Below are positions 36,232-45,636 of a stretch of DNA of 64,000 nt, piece by piece. The position numbers were made by a program, and so were the translations under genes. Position 1 is the first letter of the stretch, and every line of letters starts with the position of its first letter. Under the pieces are notes generated by a model, which worked only from the letters and a program-made list of their open reading frames with translations, did no database searches and was not told the DNA's origin. The stretch comes from Rhizobium sp. Root483D2 (lineage in GTDB: Bacteria > Pseudomonadota > Alphaproteobacteria > Rhizobiales > Rhizobiaceae), in the NCBI RefSeq assembly GCF_001426685.1, contig NZ_LMFB01000044.1, forward strand, positions 207,410 through 271,409, written 5' to 3'.

Positions 36232-36846
36232 ATGCCCATTACAATTCTCGACGGTATCGTTCTCGGCGTCGCGCTTTTCTCGGCCATCCTGGCCATGGTT
36301 CGCGGCTTTTCCCGGGAAGTTCTGTCGGTCGCAAGCTGGCTCGGCGCGGCCGCTGCCGCCTATTTCCTCTACCCGTACCTGTTGCCCTACGCAAAGAACT
36401 ACACCAGCAGCGACACGGTCGCGATGATCGGCTCGGCCGGCGTCGTCTTCCTGATTGCGCTGATCATCGTCTCCTTCATCACCATGCGGATCGCCGATTT
36501 CATCATCGACAGCCGCATCGGTGCGCTCGACCGCACGCTCGGCTTCCTGTTCGGGGCCGCCCGCGGCGTCCTGCTCGTTGTCGTCGCCATGCTGTTCTTC
36601 AACTGGCTGGTTGCGCCGCAGCAGCAGCCGGTTTGGGTCACAACCGCCAAATCAAAGCCGCTGCTCGACAATCTCGGCGGCAAGCTGATCGCACTCCTGC
36701 CTGAAAATGCCGATGCGACGATCCTCGACCGCCTGCGCGGCAAGGACACGACGGGCGAAGGCGAGAACGAAGGCACCGGTGGCACGACCACCCAGCCGCC
36801 GGCCGAAGAAACGCCTGCCACCAACGGTGCAGCGACCAACGGCTAA
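36232..36846 (+). CDS. cvpA: CvpA family protein
   Basis: The 204-residue inner-membrane protein has four TM helices (ITILDGIVLGVALFSAIL, WLGAAAAAYFLYPYLLPY, IGSAGVVFLIALIIVSFITM, LGFLFGAARGVLLVVVAMLF) followed by a cytosolic or periplasmic tail of low complexity (EGENEGTGGTTTQPPAEETP). CvpA was named for colicin V export in E. coli and supports envelope integrity; it commonly precedes purF, as here. AGTAGGACAAT precedes the ATG. A terminator follows. Confidence 0.88.
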   Translation: MPITILDGIVLGVALFSAILAMVRGFSREVLSVASWLGAAAAAYFLYPYLLPYAKNYTSSDTVAMIGSAGVVFLIALIIVSFITMRIADFIIDSRIGALDRTLGFLFGAARGVLLVVVAMLFFNWLVAPQQQPVWVTTAKSKPLLDNLGGKLIALLPENADATILDRLRGKDTTGEGENEGTGGTTTQPPAEETPATNGAATNG

Positions 36847-36862
36847 GGCCGAACGATAGAAT

Positions 36863-36895
36863 GAGGGCCCGCTTTTGCGGGCTCTGTCCATTTTT
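36863..36895 (+). terminator. Probable terminator after cvpA
   Basis: GAGGGCCCGC-TTTT-GCGGGCTC pairs as a GCCCGC/GCGGGC stem with a small bulge, and T5 follows seven bases later. It lies 17 bases after the cvpA stop and separates cvpA from purF. Confidence 0.6.
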
Positions 36896-36948
36896 GCAAC
36901 GATGATATGTGAAACCCTCAGGCCTTACCGGCTTGAAGGCTCACTGAA

Positions 36949-36980
36949 TAATTCTTAAATCCGACCCGATTCAAGAATTA
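36949..36980. promoter_or_regulatory. AT-rich inverted repeat upstream of purF
   Basis: TAATTCTTAAATC (36949-36961) and GATTCAAGAATTA (36968-36980) pair at 12 of 13 positions around CGACCC. It lies 90 bases before the purF start. Its AT content is unlike the surroundings. It could be a repressor site or a leader hairpin of purF. Confidence 0.45.
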
Positions 36981-37070
36981 TGCCGGATGAAGTAAGCCTG
37001 CAGCGCCGTTGCAGAGACCCAAGACCATATGCCAAACGCGTTCCAGCCGTTAACACAAAGGCCAACAGCG

Positions 37071-38561
37071 ATGACCCATTTGCGAGCAGCAGAAATTCAC
37101 GATGAAATGGACGGCGATACGCTGCATGAGGAATGCGGTGTCTTCGGCATTCTGGGACATCCCGATGCGGCAACGCTGACGGCGCTCGGCCTGCACGCCC
37201 TGCAGCATCGCGGCCAAGAAGCGGCGGGTATCGTCACCTTCGACGGCAAGCAGTTCCACACCGAAAAGCGCATGGGCCTCGTCGGCGACCATTATACCGA
37301 TCCGGCGATCCTCGCAAAGCTGCCTGGCACCATTTCGATCGGCCACACGCGCTATTCGACAACCGGCGAAGTGGCGCTGCGCAACGTCCAGCCGCTATTT
37401 GCCGAACTCGAAGTCGGCGGTATCGCCATTGCCCATAACGGCAACTTCACCAACGGCCTGACGCTGCGCCGCCAGATCATCGCCACCGGCGCCATCTGTC
37501 AGTCAACCTCGGATACCGAAGTCGTCCTCCACCTCATCGCCCGCTCGCGCCATACCTCGACGGCCGACCGTTTCATCGATGCCATCCGGCAGATGGAAGG
37601 CGGCTATTCGATGGTCGCCATGACCCGCACCAAGCTGATCGCCGCGCGCGACCCCACCGGCATCCGGCCGCTGGTCATGGGCGAACTCGACGGCAAGCCG
37701 ATCTTCTGCTCGGAAACCTGCGCACTCGACATTATCGGCGCGAAATATATCCGCGACGTGGAAAATGGCGAAGTGATCATCTGCGAGATCCAGGCCGACG
37801 GCTCGATCCAGATCGATGCGCGCAAGCCCGTCAATCCGCAGGCCGAGCGTCTCTGCCTGTTCGAATACGTCTATTTCGCCCGCCCCGATTCGGTGGTCGG
37901 CGGCCGCAACGTCTATACCGCGCGCAAGAACATGGGCATCAACCTGGCAAAGGAATCCCCCGTGGATGCCGATGTGGTCGTTCCCGTTCCGGACGGTGGT
38001 ACACCGGCTGCGATCGGTTATGCCCAGGCGAGCGGCATTCCCTTCGAACTCGGCATCATCCGCAACCATTATGTCGGGCGCACCTTCATCGAGCCGACGC
38101 AGTCGATCCGCGCCTTTGGCGTCAAGCTGAAACATTCGGCCAACCGGGCGATGATCGAAGGCAAGCGCGTCGTGCTGGTCGATGATTCCATCGTGCGCGG
38201 CACGACATCGCTGAAGATCGTGCAGATGATCCGCGATGCCGGCGCAACCGAGGTTCACATCCGCGTAGCCAGCCCGATGATCTTCTATCCAGACTTCTAC
38301 GGCATCGACACGCCGAACGCCGACAAGCTGCTCGCCAATCAATATACCGACATCCAGGCGATGGCGAAATTCATCGGTGCCGATTCGCTGGAATTCCTGA
38401 CGATTGACGGGCTCTACCGCGCTGTCGGCGGCGAGGCCCGCAACAATGCCCGTCCGCAGTTCACCGACCACTATTTCACCGGCGACTATCCGACACGGCT
38501 TCTCGACAAGAACGGCGATACGACGAGCCCGAAACTGTCGATGCTTGCCAGCAACGGCTGA
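37071..38561 (+). CDS. purF: Amidophosphoribosyltransferase
   Basis: The 496-residue enzyme has a class-II glutamine amidotransferase domain whose catalytic cysteine follows a short propeptide (GDTLHEECGVFGILGH), with LHALQHRGQEAAGI and GHTRYSTTG. The PRPP-binding phosphoribosyltransferase domain contains RVVLVDDSIVRGTTS. It catalyses the first committed step of purine synthesis. I chose ATG 37071, with AAAGG eleven bases upstream; an ATG at 37029 would lengthen the propeptide. The propeptide of about 20 residues is of the Bacillus-like processed type. Confidence 0.95.
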   Translation: MTHLRAAEIHDEMDGDTLHEECGVFGILGHPDAATLTALGLHALQHRGQEAAGIVTFDGKQFHTEKRMGLVGDHYTDPAILAKLPGTISIGHTRYSTTGEVALRNVQPLFAELEVGGIAIAHNGNFTNGLTLRRQIIATGAICQSTSDTEVVLHLIARSRHTSTADRFIDAIRQMEGGYSMVAMTRTKLIAARDPTGIRPLVMGELDGKPIFCSETCALDIIGAKYIRDVENGEVIICEIQADGSIQIDARKPVNPQAERLCLFEYVYFARPDSVVGGRNVYTARKNMGINLAKESPVDADVVVPVPDGGTPAAIGYAQASGIPFELGIIRNHYVGRTFIEPTQSIRAFGVKLKHSANRAMIEGKRVVLVDDSIVRGTTSLKIVQMIRDAGATEVHIRVASPMIFYPDFYGIDTPNADKLLANQYTDIQAMAKFIGADSLEFLTIDGLYRAVGGEARNNARPQFTDHYFTGDYPTRLLDKNGDTTSPKLSMLASNG

Positions 38562-38569
38562 TCCACAGT

Positions 38570-38594
38570 CCTCAGGCCCGGCACGGGCTTGAGG
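38570..38594 (+). terminator. Hairpin after purF
   Basis: CCTCAGGCCCG-GCA-CGGGCTTGAGG is an 11-bp stem with one G-T pair, starting 8 bases after the purF stop. No T-run follows, so read-through into the SDR gene is likely. Confidence 0.4.
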
Positions 38595-38694
38595 AGCAGC
38601 ACTTGCCGGTCGAAACCCAAAGTTCCCGGCTTGCGCCGGAACCCGGACGTGTGGCACAGCAAGCCCGCATCAATGAATTCGGAGCCACCCAGAC

Positions 38695-39435
38695 ATGATC
38701 GATCTCAAGGGCCGCATAGCACTGGTCACCGGCGCATCGCGCGGCATCGGCTATTTCACAGCGCTTGAACTGGCCAAGGCCGGCGCACAGGTGATTGCCT
38801 GTGCCCGCACGGTCGGCGGGCTGGAAGACCTTGACGATGCGATCAAGTCGGCGGGCGGACTGCCGGCGACGCTGGTTCCCTTCGACCTTGCAGACATGGC
38901 GGCGATCGACAAGCTCGGCGGCGCCATCAACGAGCGCTGGGGCAAGCTCGACATTCTCGTCGCCAATGCCGGCGTGCTCGGCGTCATCTCGCCGGTCGGC
39001 CATGTCGAGGCCAAGGTGTTCGAAAAGGTGATGACCGTCAACGTCACCGCCACCTGGCGGCTGATCCGCTCCGTCGATCCGCTGCTGCAGCAATCCGATG
39101 CCGGCCGCGCGCTGATCCTGTCCTCAAGCGCTGCACACAAATGCAAGCCGTTCTGGGGCCCCTACTCCGCCTCCAAGGCAGCCGTCGAGGCGCTGGCCCG
39201 CACCTGGGCCGGCGAAACGCAGCGCCTGCCCTTGCGCATCCTCTCGGTCGATCCGGGCGCCACCCGCACCGCCATGCGCGCCCAGGCCATTCCGGGCGAA
39301 GACCCATCGACCGTGCCGCACCCGTCCGAAGTCGCCGCAAAGCTCCTGCCGCTGGTAGGCCCAGGCCAGACCGAAACCGGTAAACTCTTCATCGTCCGCG
39401 AAAACCGCATCGTCGATTACCGCCTGCCGGATTGA
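38695..39435 (+). CDS. SDR-family oxidoreductase
   Basis: The 246-residue classical short-chain dehydrogenase has the cofactor motif VTGASRGIGYFTALE, the NAG motif in LVANAGVLGVISP and the Ser-Tyr-Lys site in LSSSAAHKCKPFWGPYSASKA. The Arg in CARTVGG after strand 2 suggests NADP(H). The substrate is unknown. It follows purF in the same direction, an order often kept in Rhizobiaceae, and ends at a bidirectional terminator. Confidence 0.88.
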   Translation: MIDLKGRIALVTGASRGIGYFTALELAKAGAQVIACARTVGGLEDLDDAIKSAGGLPATLVPFDLADMAAIDKLGGAINERWGKLDILVANAGVLGVISPVGHVEAKVFEKVMTVNVTATWRLIRSVDPLLQQSDAGRALILSSSAAHKCKPFWGPYSASKAAVEALARTWAGETQRLPLRILSVDPGATRTAMRAQAIPGEDPSTVPHPSEVAAKLLPLVGPGQTETGKLFIVRENRIVDYRLPD

Positions 39436-39468
39436 TTGCACCTGGGCGCATCAACACGTCACAGACAG

Positions 39469-39509
39469 AAAAAAGAGCCGTCGCGATGGTGTCGCGGCGG
39501 CTCTTTTTT
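39469..39509. terminator. Bidirectional terminator between SDR gene and pssA
   Basis: AAAAAAGAGCCG and TCGCG pair with CGCGG and CGGCTCTTTTTT, with A6 on one side and T6 on the other. It terminates transcripts from both converging genes. Confidence 0.88.
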
Positions 39510-39532
39510 GCTGGGTGATCGACTGTCCAAAC

Positions 39533-40393
39533 TCACATCTTATCGACCGGTAGACCGTCTTCGCCCGGTGAGGCGTGGTCGTCGGGATGGCCTGGCCATT
39601 GGCTGCCATATTTGCGGTGCCAGGCGCGGGCGCCGAAGGGGAGTGTCAGGAGGTAGCCGACGGCGGTGATCGCCATGGTTTCCCAGGTAAAGCTCATCAG
39701 CGTCGCCACATAGAGGACGACGAAGAGGATGACGGGCAGGACCAGATCGCGGCGGACGCGGTTTTCCGATTTGCCGGACCAGACCGGCAGGCGGCTGACG
39801 AGCAGGAACGCGATCAGCACCGTATAGGCCGAGGCGATCAGCCCCATGACATGGCCGGGCTGAACGCCGAGAAGGCCGAGATAAACAGGCAGAAGCACCA
39901 GCATGGCACCGGCAGGCGCCGGGACCCCGACAAAATATTCCGATTGCCACTTGGCCTTGATATCCCGCTCGGCCATCACGTTGAAGCGCGCCAGGCGAAG
40001 ACCGGCGGCGATGACGTAGATCAGAGCGGCAATCCAGCCGATCGAGCGTGCCTCATCCAGCACATAGGCAAACAGGACGAGCGCCGGTGCGACGCCGAAA
40101 TTGACGATATCGGCGAGCGAATCCATCTGCACGCCGAATTTCGACGTGGCCTTCAGGAGGCGGGCGACACGCCCATCGATTCCATCGAGGAAGGCTGCGA
40201 CCAGCACCATGGCGACGGCAAGCTCGAAACGGCCCTCAAACGCCAGGCGAACGCCCGAAAGCCCGGCGCAGATGGCCAGAACCGTGATCAGGTTGGGCAC
40301 GAGCAGCCGCAGCGGAATTTCCCGCAGGCGCGGGCCGCGCGCACCATCATCGTTGGGGCCATGCGGGTCAAAAGGCGGAAAGGGCGTTTCCAT
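39533..40393 (-). CDS. pssA: CDP-diacylglycerol-serine O-phosphatidyltransferase
   Basis: The 286-residue membrane protein has the CDP-alcohol phosphotransferase motif in LDGIDGRVARLLKATSKFGVQMDS (key residues D-G and D with the downstream G and D), read in two parts as DGIDGRVARLLK and FGVQMDSLAD, and about eight hydrophobic helices. It makes phosphatidylserine, which Psd (encoded immediately upstream) decarboxylates to phosphatidylethanolamine. I chose ATG 40393 with CAGGAG seven bases upstream; ATG 40426 overlaps the psd stop (TGATG) and would add 11 residues. Confidence 0.9.
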   Translation of the reverse strand: METPFPPFDPHGPNDDGARGPRLREIPLRLLVPNLITVLAICAGLSGVRLAFEGRFELAVAMVLVAAFLDGIDGRVARLLKATSKFGVQMDSLADIVNFGVAPALVLFAYVLDEARSIGWIAALIYVIAAGLRLARFNVMAERDIKAKWQSEYFVGVPAPAGAMLVLLPVYLGLLGVQPGHVMGLIASAYTVLIAFLLVSRLPVWSGKSENRVRRDLVLPVILFVVLYVATLMSFTWETMAITAVGYLLTLPFGARAWHRKYGSQWPGHPDDHASPGEDGLPVDKM

Positions 40394-40425
40394 GATCTGC
40401 TCCTGTTTCGCTTTTCGTTCGTCCA

Positions 40426-41124
40426 TCAACCGCGCCGGCTGATGACAGGTCCCTTGGCGGAGCCGAATTCCGCCAGAACGGTTTCGCCGGCAATGGCCGT
40501 CTGGCCAAGGCTGACGCGGGGTTCGGCGCCTTCAGGCAGGAAGACGTCCAGGCGCGAGCCGAATCGGATGAGGCCAAAGCGCTCGCCGGCCTGAAGCGTG
40601 TCGTTGGGGACGGACCAGCAGATGATGCGGCGGGCAACCAGCCCGGCAATCTGGACGACGCCGATTTCGCCATGGCCGGTTTCGATGACCAGGCCGTTGC
40701 GTTCGTTTTCGTGGCTTGCCTTGTCCAGTTCGGCATTGACGAACTTGCCGGCACGGTAGGCGATCCGGCGGATGGTGCCGCGCACCGGCGCACGGTTCAC
40801 ATGGCAATTGAACACGTTCATGAACACGGTGATGCGCAGCATCGGTACGGTGCCCAGCCCCAGCTCTTCCGGCGGCGTCATCATCGCGATCGATGAGACG
40901 CGGCCATCGGCCGGGCTGATGACGAGGTCATCGTCCAGCGGCGTCATGCGTTCGGGATCGCGGAAGAAATAGGCGCACCAGGCCGTCAGGATGAAGCCGA
41001 TCCACATCAACGGCTCCCACAGAAAGCCGAGAACCAGCGAAACAACGAAGAAACCGGCGATGAAGGGATATCCTTCCTTATGCACCGGAACCAGCGTGTT
41101 GCGCACCGTATTGATCAAGCTCAT
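40426..41124 (-). CDS. psd: Phosphatidylserine decarboxylase (short, A-type)
   Basis: The 232-residue protein is the short Psd form found in rhizobia. It has two hydrophobic N-terminal segments ([16 protein letters not shown]), [28 protein letters not shown] and the self-cleavage Gly-Ser in [15 protein letters not shown], which yields the pyruvoyl group. It converts phosphatidylserine to phosphatidylethanolamine at the inner membrane. pssA follows directly, and the two are translationally close, so one operon makes the whole branch. Confidence 0.92.
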   Translation of the reverse strand: MSLINTVRNTLVPVHKEGYPFIAGFFVVSLVLGFLWEPLMWIGFILTAWCAYFFRDPERMTPLDDDLVISPADGRVSSIAMMTPPEELGLGTVPMLRITVFMNVFNCHVNRAPVRGTIRRIAYRAGKFVNAELDKASHENERNGLVIETGHGEIGVVQIAGLVARRIICWSVPNDTLQAGERFGLIRFGSRLDVFLPEGAEPRVSLGQTAIAGETVLAEFGSAKGPVISRRG

Positions 41125-41184
41125 CTTATGGCATCTCCAAATTTTCGGTCCGGCAAGGACGTACAGGGAAAAGTGGGCGGTTGG

Positions 41185-41219
41185 TAGTCGTTAGTGGGCA
41201 GTGAGCGGAGAGAAGTGAG
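41185..41219. repeat. Degenerate heptamer run upstream of psd
   Basis: Five consecutive seven-base units (TAGTCGT, TAGTGGG, CAGTGAG, CGGAGAG, AAGTGAG) lie between the ABC transporter gene and psd. The pattern matches the TAGTGAG-like heptamers of the array at 20419-20548 but is shorter and more decayed. Confidence 0.5.
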
Positions 41220-41275
41220 AACTTCCTGGAAAATCGCTTCCGTCTTCACCAATCACTCCCCCCTCCTCGCTCGCC

Positions 41276-43162
41276 TCACACCGCCGCCGGGCCGCGAACG
41301 ACCACGCCGAGATCGTCGCTTTCGCGCACCTTCTTCAGCGTTTCCTCGGCCTGCGTGGCTTCGCGCTGGCGGTTCCACATGGAGGCGTAGAGGCCGTTGC
41401 GGTCAATCAGCTCTCCGTGCGTGCCGCGCTCGGCAATGCCGCCGTCCTTCAGGACGATGATCTCGTCGGCATGGATAACGGTGGACAGCCGGTGGGCGAT
41501 GACGAGCGTCGTGCGGTTTTGCGAGACGATGTCGAGTGCGGTCTGGATTTCCTGCTCGGTGCGGGTATCGAGCGCCGATGTCGCCTCGTCGAGAATGAGG
41601 ATCGGCGGGCTTTTCAAAACGGTGCGGGCGATCGCCACGCGCTGTTTCTCGCCGCCTGACAGCTTGAGGCCGCGCTCACCGACCATCGCGCCATAGCCTT
41701 CCGGCAGGCTCTTGATGAAGCCGCCGATCTGGGCAATGTCGGCTGCGGCCTCGACCTCGGCCTGCGAGGCGGAGGTGCGGCCGTAGCGGATGTTATAGGC
41801 GATGGTGTCGTTGAACAGGACCGTATCCTGCGGCACCATGCCGATGACGGCGCGCAGACTCTTCTGCTTTACGTCGCGCACATCCTGGCCATCGATGGTG
41901 ATGGCACCTTCCTGCACATCGTAGAAGCGGTAGAGCAGCCGGGAGAGCGTCGATTTGCCGGCACCGGAGGGGCCGACGACCGCAACCGTCTTTCCGGCCG
42001 GCACCTCGAACGAGATGCCCTTGAGGATCGGCCGGGCCGGGTCATAGGCGAAATGCACGTCCTTGAAGGCGATGGCGCCCTTGTCGATCGCCAGTTCCAC
42101 CGCATCCGGGCTATCGACGACTTCGGCCTGGACTTCGAGCAGGTCGAACATCTGCTCGATATCGGTCAGGCCCTGGCGGATTTCGCGGTAGACGAAGCCG
42201 ATGAAATTGAGCGGGATGGAGAGCTGCATCAGCATGGCGTTGATGAAGACGAAATCGCCGAGCGACTGTTCGCCGCGCTGCACCGCCAGCGCCGACATCA
42301 CCATCATCACAGCCGTACCGGCACCGAAAATCACCGCCTGGCCGAAGTTCAGCCAGCCGAGCGAGGTCCAGACCTGGGTGGCCGAGCGCTCGTAACGCTC
42401 CATCGACTGATCGAAGCGCTGGGCTTCCATCTGCTCGTTGCCGAAATATTTCACCGTCTCGAAGTTCAACAGCGAATCGATCGCCTTGGTATTGGCATCG
42501 GTATCGCTGTCGTTCATCGAGCGGCGGATCGAGATGCGCCAGTCACTCGCCTTGATGGTGAACCAGATATAGACGGCAACGGTGACGGCGGTGACCAAAA
42601 GATAGCTGAAGCCATAACCCCACCAGAAGATTATCGCCGTCATCAGAAACTCGATGAGGGTCGGCACCGTGTTCAAAATGGTGAAGCGGACAATCGTCTC
42701 GATGCCCTTGGTGCCGCGCTCGATGATGCGCGACAGGCCGCCGGTGCGGCGCTCAAGATGGAAGCGCAGCGACAGCTGGTGCATGTGGACGAAGGTGCGA
42801 TAGGCCAGCTGGCGCACCGCATGCTGGCCGACGCTGGCAAACAGCGCATCGCGCAGCTGGTTGAGCCCCGCCTGCAGCAGCCGGGCGAGATTATAGGCGA
42901 GCACCAGCATGACGGCGCCAGTAAAGACGACGGGCAGGATGCCGGTGACGTCGGTCTTGCCATTCAGCGCATCCGTCGCCCATTTGAAGAAATAGGGCAC
43001 GAGCAGGAGCACGACCTTGGCGATCAGCAGGATGACCGTTGCCCAGACCACGCGCATCTTCAGGTCGGCGCGGCCGCTCGGCCACATATAGGGCCAGAGA
43101 TTGATGATCGTCTGCAGCGGATTGCCTGAATCCGCCGATACCGTCTTCTTCTGCGCTGCCAC
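41276..43162 (-). CDS. Atm1/HMT-type ABC exporter (fused permease-ATPase)
   Basis: The 628-residue protein joins a six-TM exporter domain (about 30-330; RTGGLSRIIERGTKGIETI is the intracellular coupling region conserved in Atm1-type proteins) to an ATPase with Walker [21 protein letters not shown], signature KLSGGEKQRVAIARTVL and Walker B ILILDEATSALD. Bacterial Atm1 homologues export glutathione or metal-thiol conjugates and help in metal detoxification; this role is inferred. The start is GTG at 43162 with a weak GCGGA upstream. It is a homodimer-forming half transporter standing alone. Confidence 0.88.
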   Translation of the reverse strand: MAAQKKTVSADSGNPLQTIINLWPYMWPSGRADLKMRVVWATVILLIAKVVLLLVPYFFKWATDALNGKTDVTGILPVVFTGAVMLVLAYNLARLLQAGLNQLRDALFASVGQHAVRQLAYRTFVHMHQLSLRFHLERRTGGLSRIIERGTKGIETIVRFTILNTVPTLIEFLMTAIIFWWGYGFSYLLVTAVTVAVYIWFTIKASDWRISIRRSMNDSDTDANTKAIDSLLNFETVKYFGNEQMEAQRFDQSMERYERSATQVWTSLGWLNFGQAVIFGAGTAVMMVMSALAVQRGEQSLGDFVFINAMLMQLSIPLNFIGFVYREIRQGLTDIEQMFDLLEVQAEVVDSPDAVELAIDKGAIAFKDVHFAYDPARPILKGISFEVPAGKTVAVVGPSGAGKSTLSRLLYRFYDVQEGAITIDGQDVRDVKQKSLRAVIGMVPQDTVLFNDTIAYNIRYGRTSASQAEVEAAADIAQIGGFIKSLPEGYGAMVGERGLKLSGGEKQRVAIARTVLKSPPILILDEATSALDTRTEQEIQTALDIVSQNRTTLVIAHRLSTVIHADEIIVLKDGGIAERGTHGELIDRNGLYASMWNRQREATQAEETLKKVRESDDLGVVVRGPAAV

Positions 43163-43277
43163 GTCGTGTCCGCCTTCATTTCCCGGCCGCCGGTCTGCGG
43201 CAGCCGTCCTTGCGCGCCTTGAATGTCATGGGGATGACGACATCGACGAAGGCGCCGCAAGCGCAATTTTCCAATGG

Positions 43278-43306
43278 AAAGCGGCGCCTTTGTGAGGCGC
43301 CGCTTT
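43278..43306 (-). terminator. Hairpin terminator after the LysM gene
   Basis: A perfect 12-bp stem, AAAGCGGCGCCT with AGGCGCCGCTTT, around a five-base loop lies 57 bases beyond the LysM gene stop on the minus strand. The T-run is only three long, so termination may be partial. Confidence 0.55.
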
Positions 43307-43362
43307 GTGTTTCAGATAGGACTCATTTTCGGCAACTGCAATGGAGCAGCAGCAAAAAGCGA

Positions 43363-45378
43363 TCAGGGCAGATGCTTCACATGCTTGCGGTGCATCTCTT
43401 CCGATTCGGCTTCCGACATCGCCTTGTCCGGCACGCCGAAGACCTGGCCGGGCAGGATCCGGTCGGGATCGGTGATCTGATCCTCATTGGCCAGGTAGAT
43501 CGTCGTGTAGCGCACGCCAGCACCATACAGACGGCGCGAGATCTGCCAGAGCGTATCGCCACGGCGGATGATGACCGAGGTCTTGCTCTGCTGCAACGGC
43601 GCCTGCTGCACGGTTTCAGGCTCGGCTGCCGGCTGGCCGGCGGTCCCAGCGCCCGCCGCTGGAGCCGCGTTGTCCGTTGCGGGTGCCGTCGCAGCAGCGC
43701 CTGCATCCGTGGACGGCGCGGTTGTCTGTGCGGCAGGCTGCTGGGCGGTTTCGACCGGTGCCGGCTGGGTCGCGTCACCTGCAGGCTTTGCAACATCTGC
43801 AGGCTTGGCAACATCGCCGCCTGCTGCCGGTGCCGTCTCTGCAACAGCATCCTTTGCCGGTGCCGGCGTTACGGCCTGGCTTGCAACCGCATCGTTGCCG
43901 GTACCATCCGTGCGCGGCATCAGCGCCGAGCCGACCGCAGCCTCGATCTTGCCAAGCGCTGCCGATACGCTGGCCGCATCCTTCGGAAGGGCCTTCAGCA
44001 TGGTCAGCGCATTGGTCGCAGACTTGGCTGTCTTGGCTGCCATTTCCTTGACATTGGCATCCAGATTGTCGGCAACCTTGAAATCGGCGAGCGACTTCAG
44101 GGCAATTTCGGTGGAGGAACGTGCCGCCGCCAGTTCTTCGGCCGTCGGCACCTTGCCATTGGCAAACAGGCCCTTGAGCAGGCTCAGCGCCTTGGTCGCC
44201 TCCAGCCGCAGACCATCGAAACTGCCGCCATCGAACGGCACGACGGAGCCTTGGGCATTGCCCTGCGCCACGGCTGCCACCTGATCGCCTTCCGGACGAT
44301 CGAACGGCACGGCGGCGCGCAGCTCGACCTTGCTGCCATCAGCGCTCATCATGTCGGCGCGGATCGTGTGATTGCCAACCGGCAGATCGAGCGTGCCATC
44401 GACGACGAAGCGGCCCTGCTCGTCGGTCTCGGTTTCCCCCACCAGCTTGTCATCGGCATAGATGCGCACCAGCGCACCGGCCTTGGCATTGCCGGCCACG
44501 AAAATCTTCTTGCCTTCGATCTCGACGGCGGAAACCGCGACGGCCGGTGTCTCGCCGGTTGCCGCGACGGCCGCCGCATCGCCAGCCGCATCGCCAGTCA
44601 ATAGGGTCTGCGTGGGCGTGGCGAGCTGTGCAGGCTTGGCAATACCGGTTGCCGCCGTTGCCGGTGCCGGCTCGGCCTTGGCTACCTCGCCAGAGGTTGC
44701 TTCCGTCCCGGCGGACTTTGCGGCCGCAGCGCTGCCGTCAGCCTCGGGCTTGGTGATGATGCGGCTTGCCTCGCCGGGCTTGGCCACCATGGCCAGCAAT
44801 TCGCCGGCCTTGTCCTTCGGGATCGAAACGGTCGCGACCTCTTCGGAGGATTTTGTCACGCCATTTTCGCCGGTGCTGCGCAGCGTCAGCTGATAGTCAC
44901 CGGCCGGCAGCGGCTTGTCGAAGATCGCGGCAAAATCACCGGTGGCACCGGCATCTGCCGTTCCGACCACCGTCTCGCCATTGACGATCTCAACCTTGCT
45001 ATTGGGCTCTGCCCGCCCGGCAATCACGGTGGAGCCGTCCGGCTCGACACGCAGGACGTCGAAGCCCGGTACCGTCAGTGCGACAGCTGGATCCGTCCCG
45101 TTTGTCCCGGCAGGTGCTGTCCCGGTTGCCGGAGCATTCGCCGTTTCGCCGCCAGCCGTCGGGCGCGCGCCCTTGGCGTCTGCCGTTGCGGCATCCGCAG
45201 GCGAGGCTGGCTTTGCACCCGGCTCGTTCGCCGTCACTCCGGCCGCATCATTGGCAGGCGCTTGCGCCGTGACCTTGTCCTTTCCGCCGTTGATATTGGG
45301 CATGACAAAGAAAATCATCAGCAGCGACGCAATTGCCAGGACGATAAGGGCCACCCAGCCGGCCTTGTTCTTCATCAT
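43363..45378 (-). CDS. LysM-domain cell-envelope protein with Ig-like repeats
   Basis: The 671-residue protein starts with one TM anchor (AGWVALIVLAIASLLMIFFV). A long Ala/Pro/Thr-rich region follows with two Ig/Big-like modules (VLRVEPDGSTVIAGRAEPNS and EIEGKKIFVAGNAKAGALVR), a helical part and a second Ala/Pro-rich linker. It ends in a LysM domain (IIRRGDTLWQISRRLYGAG, then YLANEDQITDPDRILPGQVF). LysM binds peptidoglycan, so the protein probably spans the periplasm from inner membrane to cell wall. Its length and low complexity are above average. GGAG precedes the ATG at 45378. Confidence 0.85.
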   Translation of the reverse strand: MMKNKAGWVALIVLAIASLLMIFFVMPNINGGKDKVTAQAPANDAAGVTANEPGAKPASPADAATADAKGARPTAGGETANAPATGTAPAGTNGTDPAVALTVPGFDVLRVEPDGSTVIAGRAEPNSKVEIVNGETVVGTADAGATGDFAAIFDKPLPAGDYQLTLRSTGENGVTKSSEEVATVSIPKDKAGELLAMVAKPGEASRIITKPEADGSAAAAKSAGTEATSGEVAKAEPAPATAATGIAKPAQLATPTQTLLTGDAAGDAAAVAATGETPAVAVSAVEIEGKKIFVAGNAKAGALVRIYADDKLVGETETDEQGRFVVDGTLDLPVGNHTIRADMMSADGSKVELRAAVPFDRPEGDQVAAVAQGNAQGSVVPFDGGSFDGLRLEATKALSLLKGLFANGKVPTAEELAAARSSTEIALKSLADFKVADNLDANVKEMAAKTAKSATNALTMLKALPKDAASVSAALGKIEAAVGSALMPRTDGTGNDAVASQAVTPAPAKDAVAETAPAAGGDVAKPADVAKPAGDATQPAPVETAQQPAAQTTAPSTDAGAAATAPATDNAAPAAGAGTAGQPAAEPETVQQAPLQQSKTSVIIRRGDTLWQISRRLYGAGVRYTTIYLANEDQITDPDRILPGQVFGVPDKAMSEAESEEMHRKHVKHLP

Positions 45379-45636
45379 GCACATCTCCAAATGACCCGGA
45401 ACCATCAGCGCCCGCCATGGGCGCAGAGGGACAGCTTTTTCCAAGCCTTATGCCCGTAGCTTTCCGCCTGTTCTTGCTGGACGGAATCAGCCTGTCCATA
45501 ACGTCAGATCATGCTTAAAAATTGCTAACGATTCCCGAGGTTTTCCACAAGCATCACCGCATGTTCAGACCGCCGGAAAGCCCTGTTTCCCGTCATTTTT
45601 CTTGACGCATGCAGCCCCGCGATGTCTCTTTATGCC

